Program-made: the position numbers and the translations under genes | DNA from: Phytophthora sp. 'mugwort' | Lineage: Eukaryota; Oomycota; Peronosporomycetes; Peronosporales; Peronosporaceae | DNA length: 64,000 bases | Assembly: GCA_033558025.1 (NCBI GenBank) | Contig: JAUCEF010000012.1 | Location: 806,001 to 870,000, forward strand | Direction: 5' to 3' | Shown here: one piece after another, positions 43,751 to 56,520 of the stretch | How the letters are laid out: every line of letters starts with the position of its first letter | How positions within the stretch are numbered: the first letter of the stretch is position 1 | The notes under the pieces: model-generated | Databases searched by the model: none | Told to the model about the DNA's origin: nothing | The model's input: the letters and a program-made list of their open reading frames with translations, nothing else

Positions 43751-44023
43751 GGATTGTAAATCGGCTGTTACAAAAACTTAATGTATTTAAGTACGCGAGC
43801 GCCTTTTATGTTAGTATTTCCTTTATTTATGCTTGGCTGCCCATATTTAGACTCCTTCTCATGTAATATCACACGACGTACTGGCTCGAAACTACACAGA
43901 TTTGGTCTCTAATTAATTTGAATGTCAGCATTGAATTCGGCATTTCGAGCTAACACGAATTTATAAAACTACAACGATGCAGCAACAGAATGCACGTTCT
44001 AGCCAGAGTGTCTGTCAAAATCG
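43751..44023. other. AT-rich stretch without recognised features
   Basis: AT-rich DNA between the hairpin and the unknown frames at 44024. No motif was seen. Confidence 0.4.
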
Positions 44024-44697
44024 GTGATCAACAGGACGGGCAGAGCCAACGTCCGCGTCGAGAATGCTGAATTTGAGTTCGATCCAGAAGGCAGTTATGA
44101 ACCTCTCTATGCAGGTACAGAGGGACGCGTAATTGCAGCGTTAGCCACTTACGAGGTACGAAGACTACACCCCGACACTAACCTCTATACTAAGCCAAGT
44201 CGAGGCGCCACTCAACAGGGTTGGGTTGCTTCGACTGAGTCAAGGTGGCGCACCGTAGTTACTGGGATGGCTGCTAACTTCCAGCGGTGTTGAAAGGATA
44301 CAGGACTTCTCTGCGTGGAATTGTCGCGTTTACAACGGAAGAGAAACAGGTGGGAGATGCTACACGACGCCGTGCAAAACAAAATCGAATTTATCAAGCT
44401 GCTGAAGATATCGATGGTTTACTCACGGATAGTGTCGACGTTCTTTGTGATTCGATTGCCCGCACTCGCTGGAAGATGCCCCTAGCTCCTCAGCCTCTAC
44501 GGGCATCCGTTGACGTCCCCGATACCGCTACGTTTAGGCATACGCAAACTCTGGACGCAGTTGGTACTACCAACAATCCCCTTGACCGCGACGAAGATAT
44601 CCAGCAGACGATAGAGATTAACGCCAACGTCGTCATTTTCAGCACACGCGCGCATAGCAACTTGCAGCACCAGCTTTGGATAATGTGGGAACGCTAA
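44024..44697 (+). pseudogene. unrecognised protein fragment in two frames
   Basis: Two plus-strand frames, 44024-44293 (89 codons) and 44287-44697 (136 codons), abut and could be one protein broken by a frameshift. The second contains FTTEEKQVGDATRRRAKQNR and TLDAVGTTNNPLDRD; the TTNNPL tract resembles the T-N-N-P-L/V motif near the C terminus of MULE transposases, but the context does not otherwise fit. I do not recognise the family. Confidence 0.3.
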
Positions 44698-44699
44698 AT

Positions 44700-47600
44700 T
44701 TGAATGCAGTGAAAGCCAACGCTTCAGCCTGCCAAAAAAATGACTTCTAGAAGATAGCCTGCGGGTAATTGGTGGCAAGTACAACAGGATAACGCCGCAA
44801 GCTTGCACTACAGCCTCAAGCCGAGCATACATGTGAAATACGCGCATTATTGGCCACCCATGATTGAGCGCGGAAGGGCCACGGGTTTAGATGTAGCATC
44901 ACTTTCCCACCAACCCACGATGGAACTCCACCCGCGTGCAAGTTTCTCTAGTACATTGCCACGAATGAAAACCCATGAGATCACAAGGCTGCCAAAGTGC
45001 TGACGCGCTCCCCTCACGATAACGGTACAGCGACGACGACACGCGATCCTCGAGCCGACCATGCGTAGCACCGAATACTATTCAAACCGTTCTTCGATGT
45101 CTCGTCAATAAACACCAGTTACTCCGGATACTTGCATCAACAATTCATCTTTGCCTCGAAGCCTTCTATCTCTCGAGTCAAGACCTGTGCGTGAAGGAAG
45201 TCCAGCAGCCAGAAAAAAACGGCCCGCTTATGCCTTTACCGAATAGTCTCGCGAGCTCGACGCCCAAACACATTCCGAGATAGACCCAAAAATCAAACTT
45301 TAGAAACCCACTGGTGCTGACGCCGAAGGGCTGCCGGAGGGCAGCTTACAACTCCCCACATAGAAGCAGGGGTGGACATTGACGTAGTCCGCAACAACGT
45401 GCTGGATATGAGCAGGTTGTCTCGTCTTCTTTTCGCGTTTCCATGGCATAACGTGGCCACATTGCTTGAATTTGCTGGTATCACCTCAGCATTGCCCACC
45501 CACTGATGCGGAATACGTGTCCAAACCGACCACAGGGCACTCACGCATAGTGCAGCACCACAGCCCTTCATCGGCACTCTGCAGCGTAGATTGTTCTTCG
45601 TCATATCCACTGATTTATTGTGTTTAGTCTCCGCGGCCGTCAACCTCCATTGACCTCCATTAACCATATCATGACCTGTTTTATGCTCTCATTTATTGGG
45701 CCTTTCTGCCAAAACGCCCTCTATTTTAGAGTCCTACGTAGGAGGAAGGGTCTTACGAAAGCCCTCCTAACTGACTAGGTGTCTATGTCTAAACTTACCC
45801 CTACCCTCATTTGACACACAGGCCATATCATCCCTGATCTGCTGGTAGCTATTTCGGAGGTCTGAATGACCGATGAATTGTGGTCATTCGGTCCTAAATT
45901 GGTCATCAAATCGGAACCTATCCGTAGGACCAACAGTCGTTGGACGCAAAAAGGCAAATGTATACTTAATTCTGCACCATTGACTTGACAAATCATACCG
46001 TTAACCCTAAACGCGCTTACAAAGGACCTACCTTTTGAGGTAATAACCATATGCCGGAAAAGGCACAATAACTGAAATGTTTTCCGAAATCGTAAGTAGC
46101 CTTTCTCCATATCGGTCTGATTTATGAGTCCATCCTGATAAATAACCGTCTTCCACAATACCACCGGTTTAAAATTGCGAGCTACATAAGTTTGGTGCCA
46201 AATATTATAAAATCAGGATACACTTAGAATCATAGGGACAGCATTCTAGTCGTATGCAACCGGTAGATAATTCCAGCCGAACAGGACAAACACTCTGCAT
46301 GGCGTCAGCGCCGTTTTCGACGTCGGCGGGCCCGATAGTGCCGATTCCTGGAGTCAATACGCACGTGATTGGGGTAGCCGACGCGAGGCACTTTGGCACA
46401 CGTCGTTGGCATAGATCGCTGCGACGCAAATACCTCCGTATTGCGAAGCACAACCTTTCAAGTTTTGATTTTTAAGTTTGATTTTTTATTCGTTGTTCAG
46501 TCTGCTGTTGCCATGTGTGCTCTCCAAGTTCAGAATGTAGTTTACCTCTCGTCTGCCCCCGATCATTCTCCGTGTCGCGTCCTGGACTTGACCAAGCGTG
46601 ACGCTGTGGGACAAACGGACTGCGTCGAACGGTGTGCGCAGATGAGGGTCTCTAACCTGAGGACGATGCGATGTCAGAAATGGTTGCAGAAGCTTTACGA
46701 AGGTAATAACGACTGGCCCTCTCGGAGAGCAACAATATTGAAGCTGCCGTAGTTCGTAATGCAGTAATTGGTATTCCTTTCATTTTCACTGAACCTGATA
46801 GTAGTGCTGCGCTCTACACTATACCACAACCTCTTCAATCCAGCCCTTTGTGACTGGCAATGTATTCGGCATTATTAACTGATAATGGTGTGTATCTACA
46901 TGTACTTATCGTTACCGAGTCCAGTGAAGTTAGCTGAGCGCAAAAAATGCAATTGTGGTAGTTCTGCTTATCGTTGCAGACTTGCATCATTGAGGGACTA
47001 AAATAGTAAAAAAACGACACATCTTCGGTTCTTTCCTGTAGATAAACGAAATCCCTTCCGTCGAAGAAGCTACGAGCGAACTACCATGCCAGTACACCGT
47101 AGTTGTCGCCGTCGTATTGCTTGAATTAGTCGAAGCTCATCTCCTCCTGACTTGCGTATACACGTCGTACAAACGTTTCGCTGCATGTCATCGCAAGCAA
47201 TGTGTACGTTAACCGCTGCTGAAGTGGATCGTACAAATTGCATTTTTTCCTTTTGGCGTAGACCCCTATTACACCATGGTCTTCCTCGCAGCTGGCTACT
47301 GTTCTAGAGGCAACTGTTGCCAGATCAGCTCAATGCGTATCTTGTTTATCAGCCTCGTTTCGACTAGCGATATGTAGTGGATTCCAGGCCCGAATTCCCT
47401 AGACAAGCTTTGTGGAGCTACGTCGATCTGGCGATCGTTTGGCCACTTACATCTTCGAAATGCATAAAGATCTCGCACGTGCATCGATACCCCTAGCGGC
47501 TTCAATTGTGCTCTGGGGTGCGTGGGTTCCATGGCGTTTACCAGCTCAACTATGGCTTCGCAACCTCCTGTAACGCACTTTGTTTAACTTGCTCGAGCCA

Positions 47601-48085
47601 TGCGCTCGTGTCTTATCGGCTCTTTTTCATCGTAAATTCTCGTCACAATTCCAATATCGTCAGACAGAACATCACCACAATACCAAACCTGTTTACACAC
47701 CCTGTAGCTGCGGGTCTCTTATTAACGCGATTGAACTACACATGGCTGCAGCATATGTTTTTTATTCTGCAGCGCTGCGATGACTACGCTTTCTGGTTGC
47801 ACGCCGAGACTGTGACCGCGGCTTGGGTCCTACAGTGATGTACGGAAAATTTGTGTCCAGACGATATACCGGATATGTCTTAATGATCTGGAGAGCTTGA
47901 TGTGGCGAAGATTCACCCGAGGATAGAACCAATGATTCTATCTCCGCCAAAGTTCTAGACCCTCCGCTGAATCGCTTGCACTTACCCTTCAAACAGGAAT
48001 AGGAACTTTCGAAAAAAGGCAGTCTACTCTAGCTTCTTTCCTAATCTCCCGCTTTGTTTGGTTCTCGTGATCGATTACAAACAGC
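44700..48085. other. long stretch with no recognisable gene
   Basis: Frames of 60-130 codons occur on both strands (for example 45293-45667 and 45775-46164 on minus, 46254-46475 on plus), none with a motif I know. The segment 47050-48085 directly precedes the MULE core and is where its N-terminal region should lie, but only fragments without clear motifs are seen. Confidence 0.4.
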
Positions 48086-48088
48086 GGG

Positions 48089-49906
48089 TTGATGCTCGGT
48101 CTTGTACGCGCCGTGATCTTTCATACAGCATGTCCAGAACAATTGTTTAAAGTGTTCCCTGAGGTTATCATGGTTGATACGACGCACGGAGCCAACAAGA
48201 AATACTACACGCTCTTCAGTATTCTCGTCGACGACATGTTCGGGAAGGTAGGCCGATTATGTACAATAATAGGTAACAGAATGGAAGCTCAGATACAGGA
48301 TGTTGTTTTTGCCTATTCGTTTGTTTTCAGGGCTAATACGTGCAGCACTCACCTAAGAGTGAAACAAAAGAGAACCTATCGTTCTGCCTGAAAGAGTTCA
48401 AAGGAAGCAAACCTAGCGTGAGAAGCGTACTGATTATCGTACTTACGTTTCCCACGGTGGGGTTGCTTCCATAATTAGTGACGGATAAAGACTTATCGGA
48501 GAAGGACGTGCTAGAGGAGGCCTTTTTTACCAACACTTGCAGCCAGCTACTATGCCAGTTTCACGTTATTGATTATCTTCGGCGAGAGGTAGTCTCTGTT
48601 TGTGCTACATATTGACGCGAGTTTGTAGGTTACAGCTAAAACGCTATGTTTTCATTTTGGATAGGTTGGAAGCCGCTGCGCACGTGAACTTAGCGACAAG
48701 AAAAATGTCATAGCCGCCCTGCAGTTGACAACGGAGGCGGCAAGTGCACGGGACATGCTGCGATCACTCGGTGGAAATCAGAAGGACGCCTTTTTCGAAT
48801 ATTTCGCGGCTACCTGGAAAACGGCAAGTAGGAGTGGGTGGACTACCAGCGCGACAACGTGCCGCTTCTCCACAACATACGAATAAATCGATCGAAATCG
48901 GGTGGGGGAAGATAAAGCAGATTGTGTATTGCGAGGATCCGATTGACGAGTTGATCAGTACGCTGATGATGCTGCAGGAGTGGCCTGAAGAGCTATACAT
49001 GAAGGCGTTCACGCGTTTAGGTACCCGCCAGATTCCTGACTCCCCAGTCAATGCTGACCCAGAGCTTGACACGTTGGTCCTTCAGCTACGTCCACACGCA
49101 TATCGCCTCGTCAGGGATGGATATCAGTTCGCATGCGCTGCGGTGCAGACTATAAGGCAATCATCAAGAGTACGAGGGTGAAGTTGCGCTAGCAGAAAGC
49201 TGTCGACGAGCACGCTGTTCACGTATGGATCTCCGAGTACGTCGATTTAGTATCCTTTGGTGTATCCTGTATCATTTATGATTTTCGGTAACACTTGGGT
49301 AAACGGAAATTATACTGAGACCAGGATCGTTTGTTACCTGCTGTGTTGTGTGTCTTGTAGACATTCCGTGTAATTGCACATTTTATGCGTACGCTATTGC
49401 AGCCCTTCAGGCATATCATATACATCCGCAAGCACAAGGACTACGAGTCGGCGATCCCGCCTCCAAAGTTCTATACATCACGATGGTCACTGCTGTCGTC
49501 CACGAATGATAATAATACGGTCCCTGTAGACGTGGACAGATCGTTGCTTACATTCAAGAGGAGTGTGATGACTCGGCGAGCGCCGTCTCTAGGCCAAAAG
49601 TACAGCGACGCGTGTGCTGAATGGCAACAGATTAAAGGAATTATGGGCGACCCAAGTGCTGAGGACTTCACCTCGACATTCATGCCGCTCCTGACTGAAT
49701 CTTTGTCGAACAAGCGAGGCGCTCAAACGCGCAGATGCAATGGCGGATCGAAGGCAAGCGCAGGAATTGGAATCAAAGAAACAAAGGCAGGAGGCGGAGT
49801 GCGTTCCTCATTACCCAGAAGTCAACATGAAAAGTTCAGGTTCTTGGCGTCAGTGAGAAAGACGCAGGCGTCGAGGTGGAAGAAGACCAAAGCTCTGAAG
49901 GTTTAA
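48089..49906 (+). pseudogene. MULE-type transposase with SWIM zinc finger
   Basis: The first catalytic aspartate is in VIMVDTTHGANKKYYTLFSI near 48170. After a frameshift near 48250, ENLSFCLKEFKGSKPSV and VTDKDLSEKDVLEEAFF carry the second acidic site, followed by QLLCQFHVIDYLRREV. The third block at about 48690-49010 has AARDMLRSLGG-like helices, then IEIGWGKIKQIVYCEDPIDE and LISTLMMLQEWPEELYM. A SWIM finger follows near 49366: PCNCTF, a frame change, then LLQPFRHIIYI, where the third zinc ligand of C-x-C...C-x-H is changed from Cys to Phe (codon 49406-49408). The C-terminal helical part ends at TAA near 49906. A Ulp1-like protease follows on the same strand. Confidence 0.7.
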
Positions 49907-50559
49907 GCACGGAGAGGTAGGACACGAAATGATATCGTAAGCTTGAGTTCCACTTTGGTAATTTTGGGATGGAGGAGGGAAAACGCAAGGCATAAACCCT
50001 CCTCGTGACAGTTAGAATCTAGCATCCCATGCTCCTTTCTACTCTAGTCACATACTATCCCCATAACCCATGTGTAATAGTCCCACACCAATGGTGTGGT
50101 CACTCACCCATTAATCAGTATTCTCGCTCATGACAACCATCCCTGTTCCTTCGTCGAATCGTATCCGTCGCCGGGCTAAGCTTATCGCTGCGGGTAAGAC
50201 AAAGACGCCTCCAACCTGGATAAGCTTGGGCCATCCTCACGCCGCTTTATTGTTAGGCGATAGCAGCTAAATGGTAAGTTCTCGTTCAGGTGCAGATTGG
50301 CACGCTTGTACTGAAATAAATTTTATTGTGTGTGTGTAGTTGGAGCTTTCCCATTGAAGTGCCCGCGCCACACCCAAATTCAGCAGGTGAAGGTGGGATA
50401 GTTACTTCCGCAGCCCCAACGGATATTTCCAGAGAAACGTGAACGCGGCGATCTTGTATATATTGACCTGCGAGTCGAGGAGGAGACGGCAGTGCACTCT
50501 ATCTAGCTCGGTGGGATGAATACGGGTACGCTACCGTAGAGCAGCTGAGGACAATGTGT
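49907..50559. other. spacer between transposase and protease
   Basis: No motif was recognised. A (TG)-rich tract ATTGTGTGTGTGTAG near 50324-50339 resembles a splice acceptor or simple repeat. If the element is one gene, this could be intron or linker. Confidence 0.35.
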
Positions 50560-51280
50560 TGGTGATCGACGCCAAGGTGGCGATGACCAAGGTTGAAGCA
50601 GCGCTCAAGCGGATTGACGAAGTCGAGATGTGCTCGCTGGAAGAGAAACCGCCCTCCAATGACTGCGAGTCGCTTCCTAAGGTATGTTTCTATCAAATCG
50701 CGTCATCCGGTGTTAAAACAAAGAACAAAAGCGAAATATTTATATGTACGCGATATTTGAAGGATATGATGGAGGACTGTGTGGAGAATATGTCCCTTAA
50801 CCGGTGCACGACTGCTGGCGAAGAGATTGAGGGTGCTCGGCGTCTGCGCTTTCGCGAGAAGAATTGGCTGAATTCGATGTGCTTGGGTGCGCGCTGGGAT
50901 GATTTTACTGAAATACATTGCAGAGAGTGTGGGGTTCATTTGCCCAGACTACTACTGTACCAATTTTAAGATCACATGAACCGAAAACAAGCTGCGGCTC
51001 GCAAAACGGGGCGTTTCACGCAAACGTCGCGCGTCAAATTGGCACTGTCAACTGGAGTGGATACCACTGGACGGCGTACGTGGTTCTTACTTTAAATCCG
51101 GTTACGTGCATCCTGTTCGACCCCCAACAGACCAACTCGCGCTACAAAGAATTGGAAGAAGGCCGTGCTATCTGTAACCGTCTCGCAACTATACGGCCTG
51201 CCTGATGTCGATTTCGAGCGATGGGAGAAGTTGAAACAGCCGGGCTTTCGTGCAATCTATGGAGATTCTTTCTCTTGGAG
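50560..51280 (+). pseudogene. Ulp1-like (C48) cysteine protease fragment
   Basis: Downstream of the SWIM-type transposase on the same strand, the plus frames give an N-terminal helical stretch, then RLRFREKNWLNSMCLGARWD (the W-L-N segment that opens Ulp1 catalytic domains). After a frameshift near 50950, NWSGYHWTAYVVLTLNPV carries the catalytic histidine (H-W) and CILFDPQQTNSRYKELE the aspartate. A further frame gives LYGLPDVDFERW and YGDSFSW near 51261-51278, where D-S-x-S-C-G is expected; the codon at the Cys position is TGG. Ulp1 proteases cleave SUMO-like modifiers. Plant MULEs of the Kaonashi type carry a ULP1-like gene, so this is probably part of the transposon. It is inactive as read. 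Confidence 0.6.
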
Positions 51281-51639
51281 CCGATGATATCACACATGGA
51301 AACAAGGAGCGCTATAAGATGGAGTAGTATTATCGACTTCGGTACCTGCGCTTTTGCTTGCGCGGTACTGAAACTGAACCCTTGTAAGGACTGGGAGAAG
51401 GTAGCAAAACTCAGAATAGCATTTTTATCAGTATATCCTTGTGATCGTTTTGGGTCAAAAAAGTCCATTTACGAGAAATGGGTACCTTGAAAGACCCATT
51501 TTAGTGTCCAGGAGGACTCTGGTGGACGTCCCAAGACGTCTCTGGGCCGAGTTGAACATTTGCAGGACCTTTCCGATGGGGTCTATACAAAAACCAAGTA
51601 AAACCCGATGAACGAAGTGGTGGTGAGCCACCTACTTCT

Positions 51640-51725
51640 AGTGAGCTCAGATAGCTCAGCTGGTTAAGCATCCAGTGTCGGACAGAAGCGGCCCGGGTTC
51701 GATCCCCGAGTCGACCAGAACTTTC
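51640..51725 (+). repeat. tRNA-like head of a probable SINE
   Basis: A perfect A-box consensus (TAGCTCAGCTGG, 51652-51663) and a B box (GGTTCGATCCC, 51696-51706) are spaced 32 bp apart, as in tRNA genes. The T arm can fold with four pairs around TTCGATC. The D stem is imperfect, no proper anticodon arm is visible and the acceptor stem does not pair, so it is not a working tRNA. These features fit the RNA polymerase III head of a tRNA-derived SINE. In the following 250 bp a word containing GTCTCATGGGCT occurs twice (about 51810 and 51932), which may belong to the body. The 3' tail is not defined. Confidence 0.6.
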
Positions 51726-52284
51726 GGACGATGGTTGGGGCTTGGCCGCGAAGGTTGGGATATCTGGGCTTGTGACTGGACTGGTGGTCTTGGGGGCTAC
51801 TGGGCGCCGTCTCATGGGCTATAGGCCTGAAACCACAGTTAGACCCAGTAGTTCTTGAGACTGCTTGACCAGGCACTTCAGTAGGAGAGATGTGGGTCGT
51901 GGTTTAAGAGGGGCAAAGCCTCCCAGTCGTCGTCTCATGGGCTTGTAGGCCTGGTAGTACGCGCGGTTCGAGAGTGTGGCGCCGCTCTAGACCTCGATTC
52001 AGAGAGTAGTCCAGTAATGTCGTGCATGTCATAACACGCGTAAGCGTCTGTAGCGTGTCGCGATCTTCACCCGCCTGTCCAGCAACGTGGGGCCCCGCCT
52101 GCGTTTAAAATCCCACACCGCCTTCGAGTACAGCAGACATAAGGCAACGCACGCTAAGCGATCGGCAAATGGAGCCGGGAACATGGCGTATGGCCGTGAA
52201 AGTGGTAGAGACTGAAGTCAGTAATGGCCGAACACGCCGAGGACGGATTGTAAGACATCAGGATGAAGCCTTGAGCTTGTGGCC
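51726..52284. other. possible SINE body and 3' flank of the LINE
   Basis: No protein motif. It holds the repeated GTCTCATGGGCT words and the sequence after the LINE stop codon on the minus strand. The boundary between SINE body and LINE 3' untranslated region could not be placed. Confidence 0.4.
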
Positions 52285-55200
52285 TTAGGTTCGGGCCACA
52301 GGCGTCACTTCCCTGCCGTGTTTCAACATGTCCGCGAGTAAGGAGTCCCGCTGACGGGCTTCCGCCTCGTGGTCGCTTGGGCCATTGGCAGCGAAGGGTG
52401 CCGACACAGGCAGTCCTCGCAATAAGGTGTGTAGTTGCCTACTCACCTGCGAGGACTGTCTTATTGCTTGCGCCTGGATTGCCTGCCATAAGGCAGCAAC
52501 AGGAAGGTCAATCAGGGCCTGTTCCCGAGCCTTGAAGCCGCTGAGACTTGTTTCATACTCGTGGAAGCGGATGTCATTGCGGTGCGTCCGTAGGCAGCGA
52601 AGTACCATAACTTTCACTATGTGGAAGACCGCAAAGAGGCTGTAATAAAAGTCCTTTTTGGCTCGGGGCGTAGGCATGATGTCCGCTAAGTAGACCACTG
52701 TCGCCCACATAATGGTAGACTCAAACCACTGCTGGAACACCTTAAGCCATTCCGCCCATACGGCTGCCGCAACGTCACAATACCGAAAGAGATGGGAGAC
52801 GGTTTCAATGACTCCACACCCATGATTACAGCGAGTCGTAGCGCCTTGCACATGCTGCAGCCTAAAGCCCACCCAAAATGCGTTGTGCTGAAGTCTGTAC
52901 AGCAAATCCGCGTTTACTACGTGCTTGTTCATCTTTAGGTCCCTGCCCCATACATCTGCGGGAGGCGGTGGTTCAAGGCCAAGTACAGTGGTTGGCAGGC
53001 CGGGTGCCTTGTACTGAACCAGGAGCTTGCGTATAAGCGACACCGTGAGATCAGCGACTTCATAGCCACTGAAGCTCCAAGTATGGAGGGCGCAGCCGAG
53101 CGTGCCTTGGGGCGGGGTCCAATGGGCCTGTTGGTCAACGGTCGTAACAGCGAATCAATCTTAGTTAAGAAAGACCCTCAGAAGCTCACGCGGTTAGCAC
53201 GCCCAGGCTGGCCATGCTCATGGATGACTTGGGATAGCTTGTCGGCTTGAGACGGGTATCCACTAAGCTCAAACAAGTCGGATATTCGATAAACCTTTAA
53301 GCGAATAAGGTCTTGGACAATGGCCAGGCTTGCGGCTCGCAGGGTCTTGGGCATCTCTGTTGCAGTCGTGGTATCCAGCAACGGCATTGTCAACTCGTCG
53401 AACTTGGTCATGTTGCGAGTGATCTTCGTGCGCAGTTGGGTGTTCCAAAGGAAGAGAACATGGTGCTAATACAATCCAAGCGGTCTCCACCGTCTTAGCC
53501 GTCGAGACACCAAATGGTGAGGGTTGTTCCAGACCGGCGCGTACAGGATGTCAAAGTCGCGTCCCCAAGGTTTCATCACGGAGTCAAACAGCGCAATGAC
53601 TGGGGCGGCCCATGAGAGTACATCATCCGGTGACTGGCGTACGGCCATGATCAGCTTGCAGAGCATGTGTAGTTGGAGTCCCTCGATCATCGTTTTCAGA
53701 GGCGTTAAGCCGAGGCCTCCCATGTGCATGGGCAACGTCCACCAAGCTCGGGGCACGATGTTCGACGTAGAAGACTGGGTCATGAACCGTACTATCATGT
53801 CCTGGACTTGGTCTTGGAACCAGTTTCAGGTATGTAGCAGACACTGGCCGTGTACCAGAGAACATGCAAGATGATCTGTTGTAGGATGACCACGTGTCCT
53901 CGCAGAGTGCGTGCCCGGTAGTTCCACAGTGAACACCTTGTCTGCATGTCCGCCAATATGTGCTGTACCATGCCACGTCTGTGAGCTTGGGACCACAGTA
54001 TATACCAAGCAGTTTGGCCGAGTCGTTGTCCCCCAACAACCTCTAGTCCCAATTGCTGTAGTGCATCACGGATGCTGTCGGTTTCACTGTTCCAGGGGTG
54101 GAACGGCAGCACCACGGTCTTGTTCTTGTTCAGCTCCATGCCCGATGCCTCACAGAAGAGATCCACCAAGTCCAGTAGACACTGAGTATCCCGCAAGTCC
54201 CTCAGTAGTCCAGTGCAGTCATCAGCAAAGCTGATAACTGTATGGACCACCGAAGAGTCTCCACACCGAAGTCCAGCATCCTTCATTTTGGCGCGAATCA
54301 AGTTCAACAAGGTTCCGCGTAAAGCACGAACAGACCCGGGGAGAGAGGGTCTCCTTGCCGCACGCCTCTCCCTAATTCAAAGGGCGAAAGTGGGCTACCG
54401 TTGAATAGTAGCGCCACCAAAGTCCCAGGAAACATCACGCGTACCCAGCGACGAAATACTTCGCCGAAGCGGGAGTGCTCGAGGATCATGTCAAGGGCAT
54501 CCCACACCACGCTGTCGAAGGCCTTGGCAAAGTCAATCAAGATAGCACCAGCCACCTCGTCATCGTCTTCATACACTTTCATGAGTGCTTGAAGCCGCAG
54601 GTGAGCATGACGAATATCGCGCCCAGGCACGAAGCCATACTGGTCAGAGAATAGGAGACTGTCTAAGACAGTTCCCAGACGGTATGCCAGTATCTTGGGG
54701 CCCAGCTTGGCATCGACGTTGAGGAGGGTAATGGGTCTGTAGTTTCCAGGCTCTTTACGGTCTCCCTTCTTGTATAGCAAGCAGACTTGGCCGCGAGCTG
54801 GAACTTGGACATCCTGCCTTTCTCCAGTTGAGCCGCGTAGACAATCTCCAGGATACGGCTCCAAAGTGGCACATCAGTTAGGTAGTAGGCCAGGGGTAAC
54901 CCATCGGGTCCTGGTGCCTTCCCCGACGACGTATGCTTGATAACCCAGTAGAAGTCATTTACTGTGAGTGGACTGTCAAGATAGGCAGCTCGCTTCGGCG
55001 TCAGATGCTTGGTCGTGTGTTCAAGGATCTGGGCCAGCTTGATGCGATCCCATTTCGGCTTGTCATGATGGAACTTCCTTGAAGGTGAACGATAGATCCC
55101 GGACCAAAACTGGTTGAACTCCTGGCACATGACTTCCAACTCCTCCGGCGAATTGACAGGAATCTGAGTGTTGTGCAGGATCTGAGGCGGTCGGAAGAAG

Positions 55201-56323
55201 TACTTGGTACCTCGCTCAGAATCATGGAGGTCGGAGGCAAACTTCTACTTCTATGCGTAGAACTTTTCTCATTCATCTTGACCTCCAGAGGTACCCTCTT
55301 TTTACTTAGCCGCCGGCGTTGATCATCGGGTGGCTCCGTCGCTTGGCGGTGCTGCAGATCATTGATTTCCAGGTGCAGTTCCTCAAATTCCCGCTGACGA
55401 GCATTCTTCCGGATTCGAATAACTCGTGCAGGGAGATGTTGTCGCGACGCCTGTGCTCATCGAGTAGGCAGCCCGGGTTGTACTTGGAGTCCGTTGGTGC
55501 ACGGAGCATGTTTGCCAACTTGATCAGCGATTCTTGGAGCTGCTGCTGAGCTTCAGGAGCTGGATGACCCATTCTGGGCAGCCAGGGGAATTCTTAGCCG
55601 GCCGAAAGACAGCAGATCCGAGTCGAAAGTCGATGCCGCAGCGGACACCCACATTGGAGCGATTGCGAAAGTCTTGCAGAATGCATTGCATGGCCGAGTG
55701 GAAGATGGGAGCTTAGCATCACGTAGTCTAACCTTGAGCTGGAGTTGGGGCTGGTGAACTCGACGAGCGTCGGATGTTCCAGGCGTCATGCATCCACAGG
55801 ATTGATAGCTTGCATTCAGTCCAGCAGCTCGGTTCGCCGGCCGATTCCGGTCGATGTGGTTGGCTTGGTCCAGTTTACTTGACATCACATCGTTGCAGTC
55901 TCCCATGATAATGTGCAGTACATCATCGTCAAAGTCTATTGGAAGGTGCTTAAAAAAGGTTGGCCGCTTCTGGCCTTTAATGGGGGCCTACACCACATGA
56001 ATGTACGTTTCTTTTGAGTCCAGAGTGCCGCGTAGTAGTAAGTACCGATCCATCATATCAGCCAAGCTAACATGACGGAGGGTAACGTCTTGGATATCTT
56101 GAACATGACATGTCCGTGTGAGTAGTAATCCCACACCAGCGTGCCTGTTGTATGTAGTCACATGTTCTTGCGACCAAAAGCTGGAATTAAACCGCGACGT
56201 TTGCTTCCAGATCTGTTTCAAGCACTTGTAGTTGTAGCGCCCGGTGAAGCACGTCTCCTGAAGACCGATCATGTGAAAGGTCTTAGAGAAGTAGTGCAGC
56301 GAGCTCCTTGAGGTCCGGTTCAT
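52285..56323 (-). pseudogene. LINE ORF2: endonuclease, reverse transcriptase, zinc-binding C terminus
   Basis: The endonuclease begins at 56323: FHMIGLQETCFTG with the catalytic glutamate, YNRHAGVGLLLTR, and HVV followed by an in-frame TAG near 55993 where Y is expected before API. Then IIMGDCNDV carries the G-D-x-N-D site. RT motifs are GKAPGPDGLPLAYYL near 54920, KEPGNYRPITLLNVDAKLG near 54730, LIDFAKAFDSVVWDAL near 54530, GVRQGDPLSPGLF near 54350 and VISFADDCTGLL near 54225 with both catalytic aspartates kept. Farther down, GGLGLTPLKTMIEG is the usual thumb-side motif. The end (53043-52285) has CNHGCGVIETVSHLFRYC, a zinc-binding motif found after RT in such elements. At least four frameshifts separate these blocks. 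Confidence 0.8.
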
Positions 56324-56520
56324 GTCGTTAGCGTTCAGAGAACCCTCTCAGGGCCCAATTCCCATTAGAGAGAAGGGCTATCCGGGTTGGCTACTGCCGA
56401 AGCTGCTTGCTGGAGATCAGCGATGCATTGGCGTAGGTCGTCCGGCAACGGGCCATCAAGGAGTCGAGTTGCTAACGGCGAGGTTACCAGTACCCCTAGG
56501 GTGCGATCGTCCCAGAGGTT

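Noticed and set aside
51652..51725. A functional tRNA gene
   Set aside because: The A and B boxes are good, but the acceptor stem does not pair, the D stem is imperfect and no 5-bp anticodon stem with a 7-base loop can be formed. It fits a SINE head better.
51501..51876. Minus-strand protein of about 100 residues
   Set aside because: It is the antisense of the tRNA-like sequence; its S-G-D-R-T-R-A-like text is the familiar spurious translation of the B-box region.
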